Assembly: GCF_001552635.1 (NCBI RefSeq)
Contig: NZ_BCRO01000063.1
Coordinates: 20,862-84,861, forward strand
Length of the DNA: 64,000 nt
Direction: 5' to 3'
From: Actinomadura hibisca NBRC 15177
GTDB taxonomy: Bacteria > Actinomycetota > Actinomycetes > Streptosporangiales > Streptosporangiaceae
The notes beneath the pieces are model-generated. The model ran no database searches and was not told where the DNA came from. It saw nothing but the letters and a program-made list of their open reading frames with translations. Both the position numbers and the translations under genes were made by a program. This document shows positions 10,428 through 18,367 of the stretch, one piece after another (the first letter of the stretch is position 1; each line of letters starts with the position of its first letter).

Positions 10428-11399
10428 ATGCCGTTGCACCGCCGCCGCGCCGAGCGCCGCCGCCTCCGGGAGGCCGTCCTCGGGAGCGAACCGCGGCAGC
10501 CCGCGCCCCCGGTCGCCGGAACGCCCTCACTGCGCGTCCTGACCGGACTCGTCCTGGACGCCAGCCCGCACCTGCTGGTCGTGCGGACGCCCGCCGGCGA
10601 GGCGCGGCTGCCGATGACCGGCGCCACCACGGTCTGGCACGGCGGGCGCGGGGGCCTCGCCGCGCTGCGGCCGGGGCGCGAGGTGGTCGTGCGGGTGGGC
10701 GGCGACGGCCTGGCCGCCGAACGCGTCTGGGTGGACGCCGGGCGGGTGACCGGCACGATCCTGGCGTGCGGGCGGGACACCGTGGAGGTGGACATGGGAC
10801 CGCACCGCGGGAGGGCCCATGTGGTGATCCCGCCGCACGCCCTCGGCGCGGTGCTGGTCCGGCACCCCCGGATGGAGCCGGGCTACCTGTTCGACGTGAT
10901 CTGCGTGCGCTCGCCCGACGGGCCGCGCGCCGTCCGCCCGGGGACCTCCCAGCCCGGCCACCGCGCCGACCAGATGGCCGACGCCGCGCTCCCCGGCCAC
11001 GTCGGCGGGCCTGCCGGGCCCGCCGGCGGGCCGTCGCGCGGCACCGCCACCTGGTTCGGCGGCGGGGAGTACGGGATGGCCTATCCGGCGGTCGATCCCG
11101 AGGGCCAGGCCGGGGGATGCGCGGACGCCCCGGCCGGGTGCGTGCGCCTGCCGCTGCTGTCGCTGGGCAGCGACGTCGCGGTGCGCAACGAGTGCACCGG
11201 CCGCGCCGCCACCGTCCCCGTGGTCGAGTGCGGCTGCGTGGCGGCCCGCTACTGCGACCGCTGCGTGGAGTGCGGCGTGTCGCCCCGGGGCCGCGTCGCC
11301 GAGCTGTCGGCGGCGGTGTTCGTCGGACTCGGCGGCGACCTGGAGAACGGCTGTTTCAACGCCACCGTCCAGCCTGCGATGGGAGACGCGCGATGGTGA
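10428..11399 (+). CDS. Cys-rich protein, possible double-psi beta-barrel domain, coupled to a MauE-like protein
   Basis: A 323-residue protein; the ATG at 10428 has GCAGGAG 7 bases upstream. An Arg-rich start (RRRAERRRLRE) is followed by an OB/beta-like half without Cys. The C-terminal half begins GTATWFGGGEYGMAYP and continues CVRLPLLSLGSDVAVRNECTGRAATVPVVECG, which has the look of an RlpA-type double-psi beta-barrel, then a dense cluster of six Cys in CGCVAARYCDRCVECG and a late C. No signal peptide is visible. Its stop overlaps the start of the MauE-like gene, so the pair is translationally coupled. The domain assignment is tentative. Confidence 0.65.
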   Translation: MPLHRRRAERRRLREAVLGSEPRQPAPPVAGTPSLRVLTGLVLDASPHLLVVRTPAGEARLPMTGATTVWHGGRGGLAALRPGREVVVRVGGDGLAAERVWVDAGRVTGTILACGRDTVEVDMGPHRGRAHVVIPPHALGAVLVRHPRMEPGYLFDVICVRSPDGPRAVRPGTSQPGHRADQMADAALPGHVGGPAGPAGGPSRGTATWFGGGEYGMAYPAVDPEGQAGGCADAPAGCVRLPLLSLGSDVAVRNECTGRAATVPVVECGCVAARYCDRCVECGVSPRGRVAELSAAVFVGLGGDLENGCFNATVQPAMGDARW

Positions 11400-12292
11400 C
11401 CGTCGTCCAGAACGCCCAGGTGCTGCTGCTGGCGGCCGTGCTGCTGGCCGCCTGCCTGGCCAAGCTCGCGGTGCGCGCGCCCGCCGAGGCCGACCACGTG
11501 CACGGCGTCCCGCTGCCGGCCGGGGCGCGGCAGGCGACGGTGTTGCGGAACTCCCGGTCGGCCGGTGTGGGGCTGGGCGTCATGGAGGGCGTGCTCGGGC
11601 TGGCGCTGCTGGTGACCTCGCACGTGTCGGTGCGGATCGCGACGGCGGTGGGGTTCGCGGTGGCGACCTGGGCGGTCAGCGAGCTGCGCGCCCACCGGCC
11701 GGACGCCGGATGCGGCTGCTTCGGCGGGCTGAGCACCAAGCCGGTGGGGCGGCGCACGGTGGCGCGGGCGATGTTGCTCACCGCGGCCGCGGTGGCGTCG
11801 TTGTGGGCGCCGTACGCGGGCCTGGACGTGCTGCGCTTCGACCAGGCGCGGGTCGGGCTGGCGCTGGTGCTGGCGGTGGAACTGGCGCTGTTCGCGGCGC
11901 TGTCGCCGGAACTGGCGACGCTGTTCGGGCGGCACGCGCGGCCGCGGACGTCCTGCGCACGGCGGCGCAGCCCGCTGGCCGAGACGTACGCGACGCTGCG
12001 CGACAGCCGGGCCTGGGCGCGGCACGAGAACGCGGTCACCAGCGCGGTCCCGGTGGACGTGTGGCGGGAAGGCTGCTGGCGGTTCCTGGTCTTCCCGGGG
12101 CGACGGGGCGAGCAGGCGCTGGAGATCGTCTTCGCGGTCTCCACGGCCGAGCGCGACCGCGAGGTCCGGGCCGCCGTGGTGGACGCCGGAGTGGAGCTCG
12201 GGGCGGGGGCTGGAACGGGGGCCGACCATGACGTCCCCCGCGCCGGTGACGATCCGGAGACGCGGACGTCGTTGGCCTCTGCGGCTCTCTAG
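11393..12292 (+). CDS. MauE/DoxX-like membrane protein with CxCFG redox motif
   Basis: A 299-residue protein; the ATG overlaps the previous stop by 7 bases. Four to five hydrophobic segments (about 5-25, 60-85, 85-100, 125-145, 160-180) surround AGCGCFGGL at about 105-112, the hallmark of MauE-type membrane proteins that supply disulfide-forming or electron-transfer capacity. A soluble C-terminal domain of about 100 residues (WREGCWRFLVFPG) is extra relative to simple MauE. Coupling to the Cys-rich upstream protein suggests that it handles the thiols of that partner (inference). Confidence 0.75.
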   Translation: MVTVVQNAQVLLLAAVLLAACLAKLAVRAPAEADHVHGVPLPAGARQATVLRNSRSAGVGLGVMEGVLGLALLVTSHVSVRIATAVGFAVATWAVSELRAHRPDAGCGCFGGLSTKPVGRRTVARAMLLTAAAVASLWAPYAGLDVLRFDQARVGLALVLAVELALFAALSPELATLFGRHARPRTSCARRRSPLAETYATLRDSRAWARHENAVTSAVPVDVWREGCWRFLVFPGRRGEQALEIVFAVSTAERDREVRAAVVDAGVELGAGAGTGADHDVPRAGDDPETRTSLASAAL

Positions 12293-12736
12293 AGCTCGCT
12301 ATCGCCCTTGTTAGAGGGCTGTAGAGAGGTCCTGCTCCGGCAGATGTCCCGGCCTGCCGGACAGGTTCCATGGCGAAACCTACGTCCGTCTAGCGTGCAG
12401 GCAAGACAGCTTGATACAACGCCAGAGCGCGTGGCCGATCAGAGAATCTATGGCTTTCTAAGCTCACTACTAGAAAGCCGTAGATTTGCTTAGCGCGGCG
12501 ACCGCCCTGATCTGGCCTGCACTGATGCCAGCCATTGAGCTTTATATGTCTCTCTTCAGTTGACACTAGAAACGGTTAGCGACCGGTAGCGGCCCTCGTT
12601 CGAGCAGGTCTGGAGCGGCTCCAGAGCCGATCCGGGACCGGCTTCTCGACGTTCGCCGAGGCCGGGTCGAGCAGGAGCGGCGGGACCGCGCGGCCTGGGT
12701 GGCCGCGGGTGGGCTCCGTCGCCCGGAATCAGGTGC
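12293..12736. other. Gene-free 444-base region with one strong hairpin
   Basis: Base composition is clearly lower in GC than the neighbours. The only open frame (12308-12493) lacks a ribosome site or family resemblance. The left part contains the hairpin at 12445-12486; the right part contains nothing I can assign. It could hold a small RNA or be a remnant of lost genes. Confidence 0.5.
12445..12486. repeat. Long hairpin, possible terminator or small RNA
   Basis: AATCTATGGCTTTCTA and TAGAAAGCCGTAGATT form a 16-bp stem with a single mismatch (a G-U pair if the other strand is read) and a 10-base loop. It is AT-rich for this genome and lies 150 bases past the MauE-like gene. The related word CCGTAGATTTCCGTAGAAAG occurs near 13963 at the 5' end of the next gene. 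Confidence 0.6.
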
Positions 12737-14062
12737 TCACACGGGCTGCGCCCGCAGGAAGCGGCCGAAGTGCGGGACGGTGAAGGCCACCAGGCCGCGT
12801 TCCGCGCTGTAGATCAGTCCTTTCTTGATCAGGCCGTCGCGGGCGGGCGACAGGCTGGAGGGTTTGCGGCCCAGCTCATCGGCGACCGCGCTGGTGGGGA
12901 CCGGGTCGTCGCCCAGGGCCGCCATCGCCCGCATGTAGTCGCGCTCGGCCGGGGTGGCGCGCTCGTAGCGGCTGCCGAAGAAGCCCACCGCCAGCTCGCT
13001 CTCGGCCTCGGGCGCGGCCACCTTGATGTCGTCGACGGTGATCGGGCTGTCGGGGGCCACGTCCCAGACGACCTTGGCGTACGCCTGCACGAAGTAGGGG
13101 TAGCCGTCGGCCGCGCTGTAGAGGGCGTCCAGCGCCTCGGGGGTGAAGGTCACCTCCTCGCGCTCGGCGGGGGCCAGCAGCGCCACGTCGGCGGACTCGC
13201 GGTCCAGGCGGTCGATGCGGGCGTAGCGGAACAGGCGCTCGGAGTAGGACTTGCTCGCCGACAACACCGCGGGCAGGTGCGGCAGGCCCGCGCCGACCAC
13301 GATCAGCGGGCCGCCGCTCTGGGACAGCTCGTGGCAGGCCGCGCACAGCGCCGAGACGTCGTCGGCCGGGATGTCCTGCATCTCGTCGACGAACAGCGCG
13401 ATGCCCACGCCCACGTCGGTGGCGACCGAGGCGGCGTCCGACAGCAGCTCGGTCAGGTCGATCTCCAGGTCGCCGGAGTCGGCGCGGCCCCGCGCGGCGG
13501 GCACGTCGATGCCGGGCTGCCAGCGGTGCACCCGGGCCCGGCCCTTAGCGTCCTCCTCGGGGCCCGCCTGGGCGAACGCCTTCAGCACGCCGAGGAAGCC
13601 CTCGATGCGGTCGGGCGCGCGGTGCCGGGGCGCCAGCTCGCGCACGGCCATGTGCAGCGCCGAGGCGATCGGGCGGCGGATCGACTGGTCGGGCCGGGCC
13701 TCGATCTTGCCGGTGCCCCACAACCGCTGGATGGCCATCGAGCGGAAGGAGTTGAGCAGCACGGTCTTGCCGACGCCGCGCAGCCCGGTGATGATCATGC
13801 TGCGCTCGGGGCGGCCGCGCGCCACGCGTTCGAGCACGATCTCGAACTGCTTCAGCTCGCGGTCGCGGCCGGCGAGCTCAGGGGGGCGCTGCCCGGCGCC
13901 CGGGGCATAGGGATTGCGCACGGGGTCCACGGTCTCGGACTCTATGAGCCGGTATAGCTGCGGCCGTAGATTTCCGTAGAAAGCACTGTGGCGTGTCGCG
14001 GGCGCGACCCTGCGCCCGCAGCGCGCCGCCCCCAGCGCCGCGCGTTCCACCGTGGCCACCAT
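12737..14062 (-). CDS. AAA-type ATPase with C-terminal winged helix (Orc1/Cdc6-like), SOS-box controlled
   Basis: A 441-residue P-loop ATPase. Walker A is GLRGVGKT (93-100) and Walker B is IALFVDEMQD (221-230); a sensor-like ERLFRYARIDRLD segment follows, and the last 90 residues form a helix-turn-helix region (VPTSAVADELGRKPSSLSPARDGL). Members act as NTP-driven DNA-associated switches; the exact role is unknown. The ATG at 14062 follows GGGGAGG; a GTG about 45 codons downstream (VDPVRNPY) is where homologues I remember usually start. A LexA-type box lies 36 bases upstream of the ATG, so induction by DNA damage is likely. Confidence 0.8.
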   Translation of the reverse strand: MVATVERAALGAARCGRRVAPATRHSAFYGNLRPQLYRLIESETVDPVRNPYAPGAGQRPPELAGRDRELKQFEIVLERVARGRPERSMIITGLRGVGKTVLLNSFRSMAIQRLWGTGKIEARPDQSIRRPIASALHMAVRELAPRHRAPDRIEGFLGVLKAFAQAGPEEDAKGRARVHRWQPGIDVPAARGRADSGDLEIDLTELLSDAASVATDVGVGIALFVDEMQDIPADDVSALCAACHELSQSGGPLIVVGAGLPHLPAVLSASKSYSERLFRYARIDRLDRESADVALLAPAEREEVTFTPEALDALYSAADGYPYFVQAYAKVVWDVAPDSPITVDDIKVAAPEAESELAVGFFGSRYERATPAERDYMRAMAALGDDPVPTSAVADELGRKPSSLSPARDGLIKKGLIYSAERGLVAFTVPHFGRFLRAQPV

Positions 14063-14081
14063 GCCGCCTCCCCAGGCGAGC

Positions 14082-14125
14082 GTGCTCGAATAGGCAGTCG
14101 AACCTCTGTTCGACTATTCGAACAC
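14082..14125 (-). promoter_or_regulatory. LexA/SOS box inside a larger palindrome
   Basis: TCGAAC-CTCT-GTTCGA at 14098-14113 is an exact match to the actinobacterial LexA operator TCGAAC-N4-GTTCGA. It is nested in a larger dyad: GTGCTCGAATAG (14082-14093) and CTATTCGAACAC (14114-14125) match with one mismatch. It sits 36 bases upstream of the ATPase start. Confidence 0.8.
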
Positions 14126-14171
14126 ACTAGCGCACGGGGTAACGCCCGTCACCCCGTTCCCGGGCAATGAA

Positions 14172-14215
14172 ACGGCCATGGAACGCCACCCGTGAGGGCA
14201 GCGGTCCATGGCCGT
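14172..14215 (-). terminator. Hairpin terminator of wrbA
   Basis: ACGGCCATGGA / TCCATGGCCGT, perfect 11-bp arms with a 22-base loop, 14 bases past the wrbA stop. It separates wrbA from the SOS-controlled ATPase. Confidence 0.6.
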
Positions 14216-14228
14216 CGGGTGAACAACC

Positions 14229-14867
14229 TCAGGCGGAGGCGCCGAGGGCCTGCTGGCCCGCCCGGAACGCCCGCGCAACCTCGACCATGCGGGTGACCTG
14301 GAACGACACCGCGTCCAGCTCGACCTCGCCGGGCATGGTCTCGCCGTTGTTGGAGGTGTGGCTGGTGCCGTAGGGGTTGCCCATCTGGAACTGGACGGGG
14401 TCGGCGTAGCCGGGCGGCACGACGATCGCCCCCCAGTGGTAGAAGGTGTTGTTGATCGCCAGGATCGTGGACTCCTGGCCGCCGTGCGCGGTGGCGGTCG
14501 AGGTGAACGAGCCGGCGATCTTGTCGACCAGCCGGCCCTGCGCCCACAACCCGCCGGCGGTGTCGATGAACTGCTTGAGCTGCGCGGCCGGCAGCCCGAA
14601 GCGGGTGGGCGAGCCGAACAGGATGACGTCGGCCCACTCCAGGTCGTCCAGGGTGGCCTCGGTGACGTTCTGGGTGGCGGCGTGGTGGGCGGCCCAGCCC
14701 TGGTTGGAGGCGATGGCCTCCTCGGGCGCCAGCTCGCGGACCTTGCGCAGCCGCACCTCGGCGCCGGCCTTCTCGGCGGCGGTGACGGCGGCCTTGGCGA
14801 GCTGGAACACCGTCCCGGTCGACGAGTAGTAGATGACGGCGACCTTGATCGGACGGTCGAAAGCCAT
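14229..14867 (-). CDS. wrbA: NAD(P)H:quinone oxidoreductase, WrbA type
   Basis: Two-electron reduction of quinones using FMN, avoiding semiquinone radicals. The 212-residue protein has the flavodoxin fold: FMN phosphate loop YYSSTGTVFQLA (about 14-25), FGSPTRFG (about 84-91) and the WrbA-specific isoalloxazine loop NPYGTSHTS (about 163-171), with HWGAIVVPPGY before it. Length matches the type IV group. Cytosolic. It is monocistronic, with its own terminator downstream. Confidence 0.92.
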   Translation of the reverse strand: MAFDRPIKVAVIYYSSTGTVFQLAKAAVTAAEKAGAEVRLRKVRELAPEEAIASNQGWAAHHAATQNVTEATLDDLEWADVILFGSPTRFGLPAAQLKQFIDTAGGLWAQGRLVDKIAGSFTSTATAHGGQESTILAINNTFYHWGAIVVPPGYADPVQFQMGNPYGTSHTSNNGETMPGEVELDAVSFQVTRMVEVARAFRAGQQALGASA

Positions 14868-14992
14868 GGTGTCCCCCTGTTCGAGCAGTGCCGCCCGCGT
14901 CGTTGCGGACGGGATGGTGCTAGGTGTCGTCGGTGAGCGCCCCGGACGTGGCCGCCGGCGTGCACGGCTCGGCCCGGGGTCGCGCGGTTCCG

Positions 14993-15018
14993 GGGGGCCG
15001 CTCCCCTACGCGGCCCCC
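14993..15018 (-). terminator. GC-rich hairpin downstream of the pirin gene
   Basis: GGGGGCCG / CGGCCCCC with a 10-base loop, 66 bases past the pirin stop. A second GC-rich dyad (CGGGCCCGG..CCGGGCCCCG) lies nearer the stop at about 15057-15078. Either could terminate the gene. Confidence 0.4.
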
Positions 15019-15083
15019 AGGACGGGCACACCCTCTTACGGGCGGGCCCGTCCCCCGTCGGGCCCGGCCCCCGGGCCCCGCGA

Positions 15084-16094
15084 TCAGTCGAGTTCGGCGT
15101 CCGCGCTGGACAGGTGCGGCACCTTCTCAGCCGGGATCGTTCCCATCCGGCCCGCCTGGAAGTCCTCGAACGCCTCGACGATCTCCTGGCGGGTGTTCAT
15201 GACGAACGGTCCGTACCGCGCGATCGGCTCGCGCAGCGGCGTGCCGCCCAGGATCAGCACCTCCCAGCCGTTCCGGCTGGCCAGCGGCTGGTTGTCGGCC
15301 GCGCGCAGCACCAGGCCGTCGCCGTCGCCCTTGTGGTGCGAGCCGCCGAACATCGCGAACTGCCCCTCGTCCAGGCCGATCTCCTCGACGCCCGCGGTGC
15401 CGCGCCCGGACAGGACGTAGGCCATCGCGTTGAACTCGCGCGGCCACGGCAGGGTGAGCCGCGCGCCGGGCGCGATCGTGGCGTGCAGGTAGTTGATCGG
15501 GGTGTAGGTGACGCCGGGGCCGTCGTGCCCGCCGACCGACCCGGCGATGATCCGGACGATCGAGGAGCCGTCGTCGGCGCTGACCAGCTTGACGTCCCGC
15601 GCGCCGATGTCCTGGTAGCGCGGGTTGACCCACTTCTGGGCGCGCGGCAGGTTGACCCACAGCTGCACGCCGTGGAACAGCCCGCCCTTGGCGACCAGTT
15701 CGGGCGGCGGCTGCTCGATGTGCTGGATGCCGGAGGCGGCCGTCATCCACTGCGTGCCGCCGTCGGCGATCAGCCCGCCGCCGCCGGTGGTGTCCCGGTG
15801 CTGGAACGCGCCGTCGATGATGTAGGTGACGGTCTCGAAGCCGCGGTGCGGGTGCCAGGGCGTCCCCATCGCCTCGCCCGGCGCGTACTCGACCGCGCCC
15901 ATGTGGTCCAGCAGCAGGAACGGGTCGGCCTGGGCCAGGCTCGCGGTCGGGAAGGGGCGGCGGACCTGGAAGCCCTCGCCCTCCACGTGCCGCTCGGCGG
16001 TGACGACCTTGGCCACGCGCCGCCAGTCGGTGGTGCCCTCCGGCAGCCGCGGCAGCCGCGGGAGGGTCAACGGGTCGGCCATGACGGCGGGCAT
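15084..16094 (-). CDS. Pirin-family protein
   Basis: A 336-residue bicupin from an ATG with AGGAGG 6 bases upstream. Pirins bind an Fe/Mn centre and act as quercetinase-like dioxygenases or redox-sensitive cofactors. Metal ligands are present: WHPHRGFETVTYI (two His) and GIQHIEQPP (His and Glu) in the N-terminal cupin. The C-terminal cupin (AYVLSGRGTAGV, GWEVLILGGTPLREPIARYGPFVMN) is complete. It diverges from a MarR regulator across a 155-base region with a clear dyad, so MarR control in response to redox or phenolic signals is likely. Confidence 0.92.
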   Translation of the reverse strand: MPAVMADPLTLPRLPRLPEGTTDWRRVAKVVTAERHVEGEGFQVRRPFPTASLAQADPFLLLDHMGAVEYAPGEAMGTPWHPHRGFETVTYIIDGAFQHRDTTGGGGLIADGGTQWMTAASGIQHIEQPPPELVAKGGLFHGVQLWVNLPRAQKWVNPRYQDIGARDVKLVSADDGSSIVRIIAGSVGGHDGPGVTYTPINYLHATIAPGARLTLPWPREFNAMAYVLSGRGTAGVEEIGLDEGQFAMFGGSHHKGDGDGLVLRAADNQPLASRNGWEVLILGGTPLREPIARYGPFVMNTRQEIVEAFEDFQAGRMGTIPAEKVPHLSSADAELD

Positions 16095-16215
16095 CGGGTG
16101 CCTCCTGGTTCGGGTGGAGAGGTGAACACCCGCTCCAACATGATTGAAAAATAAACTATTCCCGGAGACGAACCCCCTGCCCACCACCGGTGCCGCCGAC
16201 CCTAGCCGATGACTA

Positions 16216-16249
16216 GTTGAAAGTTCAACGGACCGGCTATACTCGGGGC
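16216..16249 (+). promoter_or_regulatory. MarR operator and leaderless promoter
   Basis: Perfect dyad GTTGAA-AG-TTCAAC at 16216-16229 overlaps a -35-like TTGAAA. A -10-like TATACT (16238-16243) ends 6 bases before the marR ATG, which places transcription start at or next to the start codon and implies a leaderless mRNA. Confidence 0.6.
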
Positions 16250-16711
16250 ATGACCGAACCACGCTGGCTCGACGCCGCCCAGCAGCGTGATTGGCGGGCC
16301 TTCGTGGACGGCAGCGTCCGGCTCACCGACCTCCTGGACCGCGACCTGAAGGCCAAGCACGGCCTGTCGGTGTCGGAGTACGAGATCCTGGTGCGCCTGT
16401 CGGAGGCCCCCGAGCGCCGCCTGCGCATGGCCGAGCTCGCCGCCAACGCCAGCCAGTCCCGCAGCCGCCTGTCGCACACCTGCTCGCGGCTGGAGTCGAA
16501 GGGCCTGGTGTTCCGCGGCGGCTGCCCGAGCGACAAGCGCGGCGTGTACGCGCACCTGACCGACGACGGGTTCGCCGCCCTGGACAAGGCCGCCCGCGAC
16601 CACGTCGAGACCGTCCGCGAGTACTTCGTGGACGCGATCGACCCCGGCGACCTGGAGGCGATCGGACGCGCGTTCGCCGCCGTCATGAAGCGCCTGGACA
16701 GCGCGGGCTGA
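16250..16711 (+). CDS. MarR-family transcriptional regulator
   Basis: A 153-residue winged-helix dimer. The fold is visible in LTDLLDRDLKAKHGLSVSEYEILVRLSEAP (helices 1-3), MAELAANASQSRSRLSHTCSRLESKGLV (recognition helix region) and KRGVYAHLTDDGFAALDKA (wing). One Cys lies in the SHTCSRLE helix and another in the wing start (GGCPSD), so redox sensing is possible. It is divergent from the pirin gene; the dyad at the promoter is its probable target, giving autorepression plus control of pirin. Confidence 0.88.
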   Translation: MTEPRWLDAAQQRDWRAFVDGSVRLTDLLDRDLKAKHGLSVSEYEILVRLSEAPERRLRMAELAANASQSRSRLSHTCSRLESKGLVFRGGCPSDKRGVYAHLTDDGFAALDKAARDHVETVREYFVDAIDPGDLEAIGRAFAAVMKRLDSAG

Positions 16712-16772
16712 TCCGCCTCGTACCGGCCCGTCATGGGCCGGTCCATGACGAACCGCCGCATCCCGTCCCCCG

Positions 16773-17171
16773 CTACAGGCTCGTCAGGCCGGTCAGGAAA
16801 CCCAGGGAGACCAGGGTCAGGAACACCCACGAGGCCATCATCCCGAGGGCGAACGGCCGCCAGGCCCCGCCGACCTTCCAGATCAGCAGCCCGCCCAGCC
16901 CGAACGCCAGCACCAGCAGCGTCACCATCTGCGGCAGCAGGCTCGGCCGGTGGCTGTTCATCAGCGGCGCCCACATCATGATCGCGTCCACGAACAGGAA
17001 CACGCCGAACCCGGCGCCCCCGGCGCCCAGGTCGCGGCGCGGCACGGCCGGCGCCCGGTCCCAGCGCAGCGGCGGGCGCGGCGCGGCGGCCGGGACCTCC
17101 TCCACGGTGGACGCCATGGCGAAGATCTCGTCTTCCAGACTCGGCGGATTCCTCTCCTGAGGATCGGCCAT
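16773..17171 (-). CDS. Small membrane protein of unknown function
   Basis: A 132-residue protein from an ATG with GAGGAG upstream. About 50 soluble residues lead into three or four hydrophobic segments (GAGFGVFLFVDAIMMW, MVTLLVLAFGLGGLLIW, GMMASWVFLTLVSLGFL). No family motif is recognised. It diverges from the M15 peptidase gene. Confidence 0.7.
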   Translation of the reverse strand: MADPQERNPPSLEDEIFAMASTVEEVPAAAPRPPLRWDRAPAVPRRDLGAGGAGFGVFLFVDAIMMWAPLMNSHRPSLLPQMVTLLVLAFGLGGLLIWKVGGAWRPFALGMMASWVFLTLVSLGFLTGLTSL

Positions 17172-17280
17172 CTCGGCTCCTCGGAGGTCGGACGGCAGGG
17201 CGGCGCGGGCGCGCTCCCAGACGCACCGTAGCGAATCGAGGGTCCGACGCGAAGACGCGCGCCCGTGCCATCCTGCTGGA

Positions 17281-18051
17281 ATGCCAGGCAGACGACTGCG
17301 GAACGGCGCGGTGTTCCTCGCCGCGTTCGCCACCGTGACCGCCGGGACGACCGGATGCGGACAGGGCTCGTCGGGGCCGGACGACGGCGCGACGTCGGCC
17401 CGCCCGCCGACCGCGCAGTCCCCGTCGGCGGCCCCCTCGCCGGGCGCGCCGTCCTCGGGCGCGCCGACGACCCAGGCCCCGCAACGCTTCGCGGCCGAGG
17501 TCAAGAAGGTGACCGCCGCCGACCTGAAGAGCTCCTGGCGCAAGGGTTGCCCCGTCGGGCCGTCCGGGCTGCGGATGATCGAGATGACCTACTGGGGCAT
17601 GGACGGCCGGCCGCACGCGGGCGGGCAGTTGGTGGTGAACGCCAAGGCGGCCGACGACCTGGTCAAGGTGTTCCGCAAGCTCTACGACCAGCGGTACCCG
17701 ATCCGGAAGATGGAGCCGGTGGACCGCTACGGGAGCGACGACTGGAAGTCGATCGAGGCCGACAACACCTCGGCCTTCAACTGCCGCAACGCGACCGGCG
17801 GCAGCAACTGGTCACAACACGCCTACGGGCTCGCGGTGGACATCAACCCCTGCGAGAACCCCTACGTCACCAGCAGCGGGTACGTGGACCACAAGGACTG
17901 CGTGAAGTTCCGGGACCGCAAGCGCCGCGACCCCGGCGTCATCCACGCGGGGGACAAGACGGTGAAGGCGTTCGCCTCGATCGGCTGGGGCTGGGGCGGC
18001 GAGTGGAGCGGCACCAAGGACTACCAGCACTTCTCCAGCACCGGCCGCTGA
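17281..18051 (+). CDS. M15-family D,D-carboxypeptidase-like lipoprotein
   Basis: Cell-wall hydrolase of the VanY type, probably trimming D-Ala or related bonds in peptidoglycan. The N-terminus is a lipoprotein signal ending AGTTGC, followed by a 40-residue Pro/Ser/Ala linker. The catalytic part spans about 75-256 and has the zinc motif SQHAYGLAVDINP (His and Asp) and the C-terminal DYQHFS histidine. Four extra Cys could form disulfides outside the membrane. It is monocistronic; the next gene is convergent. Confidence 0.88.
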   Translation: MPGRRLRNGAVFLAAFATVTAGTTGCGQGSSGPDDGATSARPPTAQSPSAAPSPGAPSSGAPTTQAPQRFAAEVKKVTAADLKSSWRKGCPVGPSGLRMIEMTYWGMDGRPHAGGQLVVNAKAADDLVKVFRKLYDQRYPIRKMEPVDRYGSDDWKSIEADNTSAFNCRNATGGSNWSQHAYGLAVDINPCENPYVTSSGYVDHKDCVKFRDRKRRDPGVIHAGDKTVKAFASIGWGWGGEWSGTKDYQHFSSTGR

Positions 18052-18063
18052 GCGGGCCCGCGC

Positions 18064-18237
18064 TCAGACCATCATGAGCGCGACCACGGCGATCGCGACG
18101 ACGACCACGACGGCGACCAGGCCGACGATGAGGCCGGTGTTCATGCCGCCGGTCTTCTCGGGCTGGGCCTGGCCCTGCTTCTGGAACGCCTCGAACTGGT
18201 GCGTCGTGCCGGCGGGGTCCTGCGGTGTCTGCGACAT
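18064..18237 (-). CDS. 57-residue single-pass membrane protein
   Basis: Begins MSQTPQDPAGTTHQFEAF and ends with one Val/Ala-rich membrane helix (GLIVGLVAVVVVVAIAVVAL) followed only by MMV, so the N-terminus is probably cytoplasmic. No family is recognised. Its stop is 12 bases from the convergent peptidase stop. Confidence 0.6.
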   Translation of the reverse strand: MSQTPQDPAGTTHQFEAFQKQGQAQPEKTGGMNTGLIVGLVAVVVVVAIAVVALMMV

Positions 18238-18367
18238 GCGGATGAGGGTAACGGATGATTTCAGGGGGATAGCGGAGTTTTTCGGATGATGGGGTGGCTC
18301 ACGCTGCCGGGCTGTGCTGCTATGGCGACACTCGGTCAGAGCCTCCCCAACCTTCGGAGGAGTTGCC

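Noticed and set aside
12308..12493. 61-codon open frame in the gene-free region
   Set aside because: No ribosome site, it runs through the hairpin, and its composition is not protein-like.
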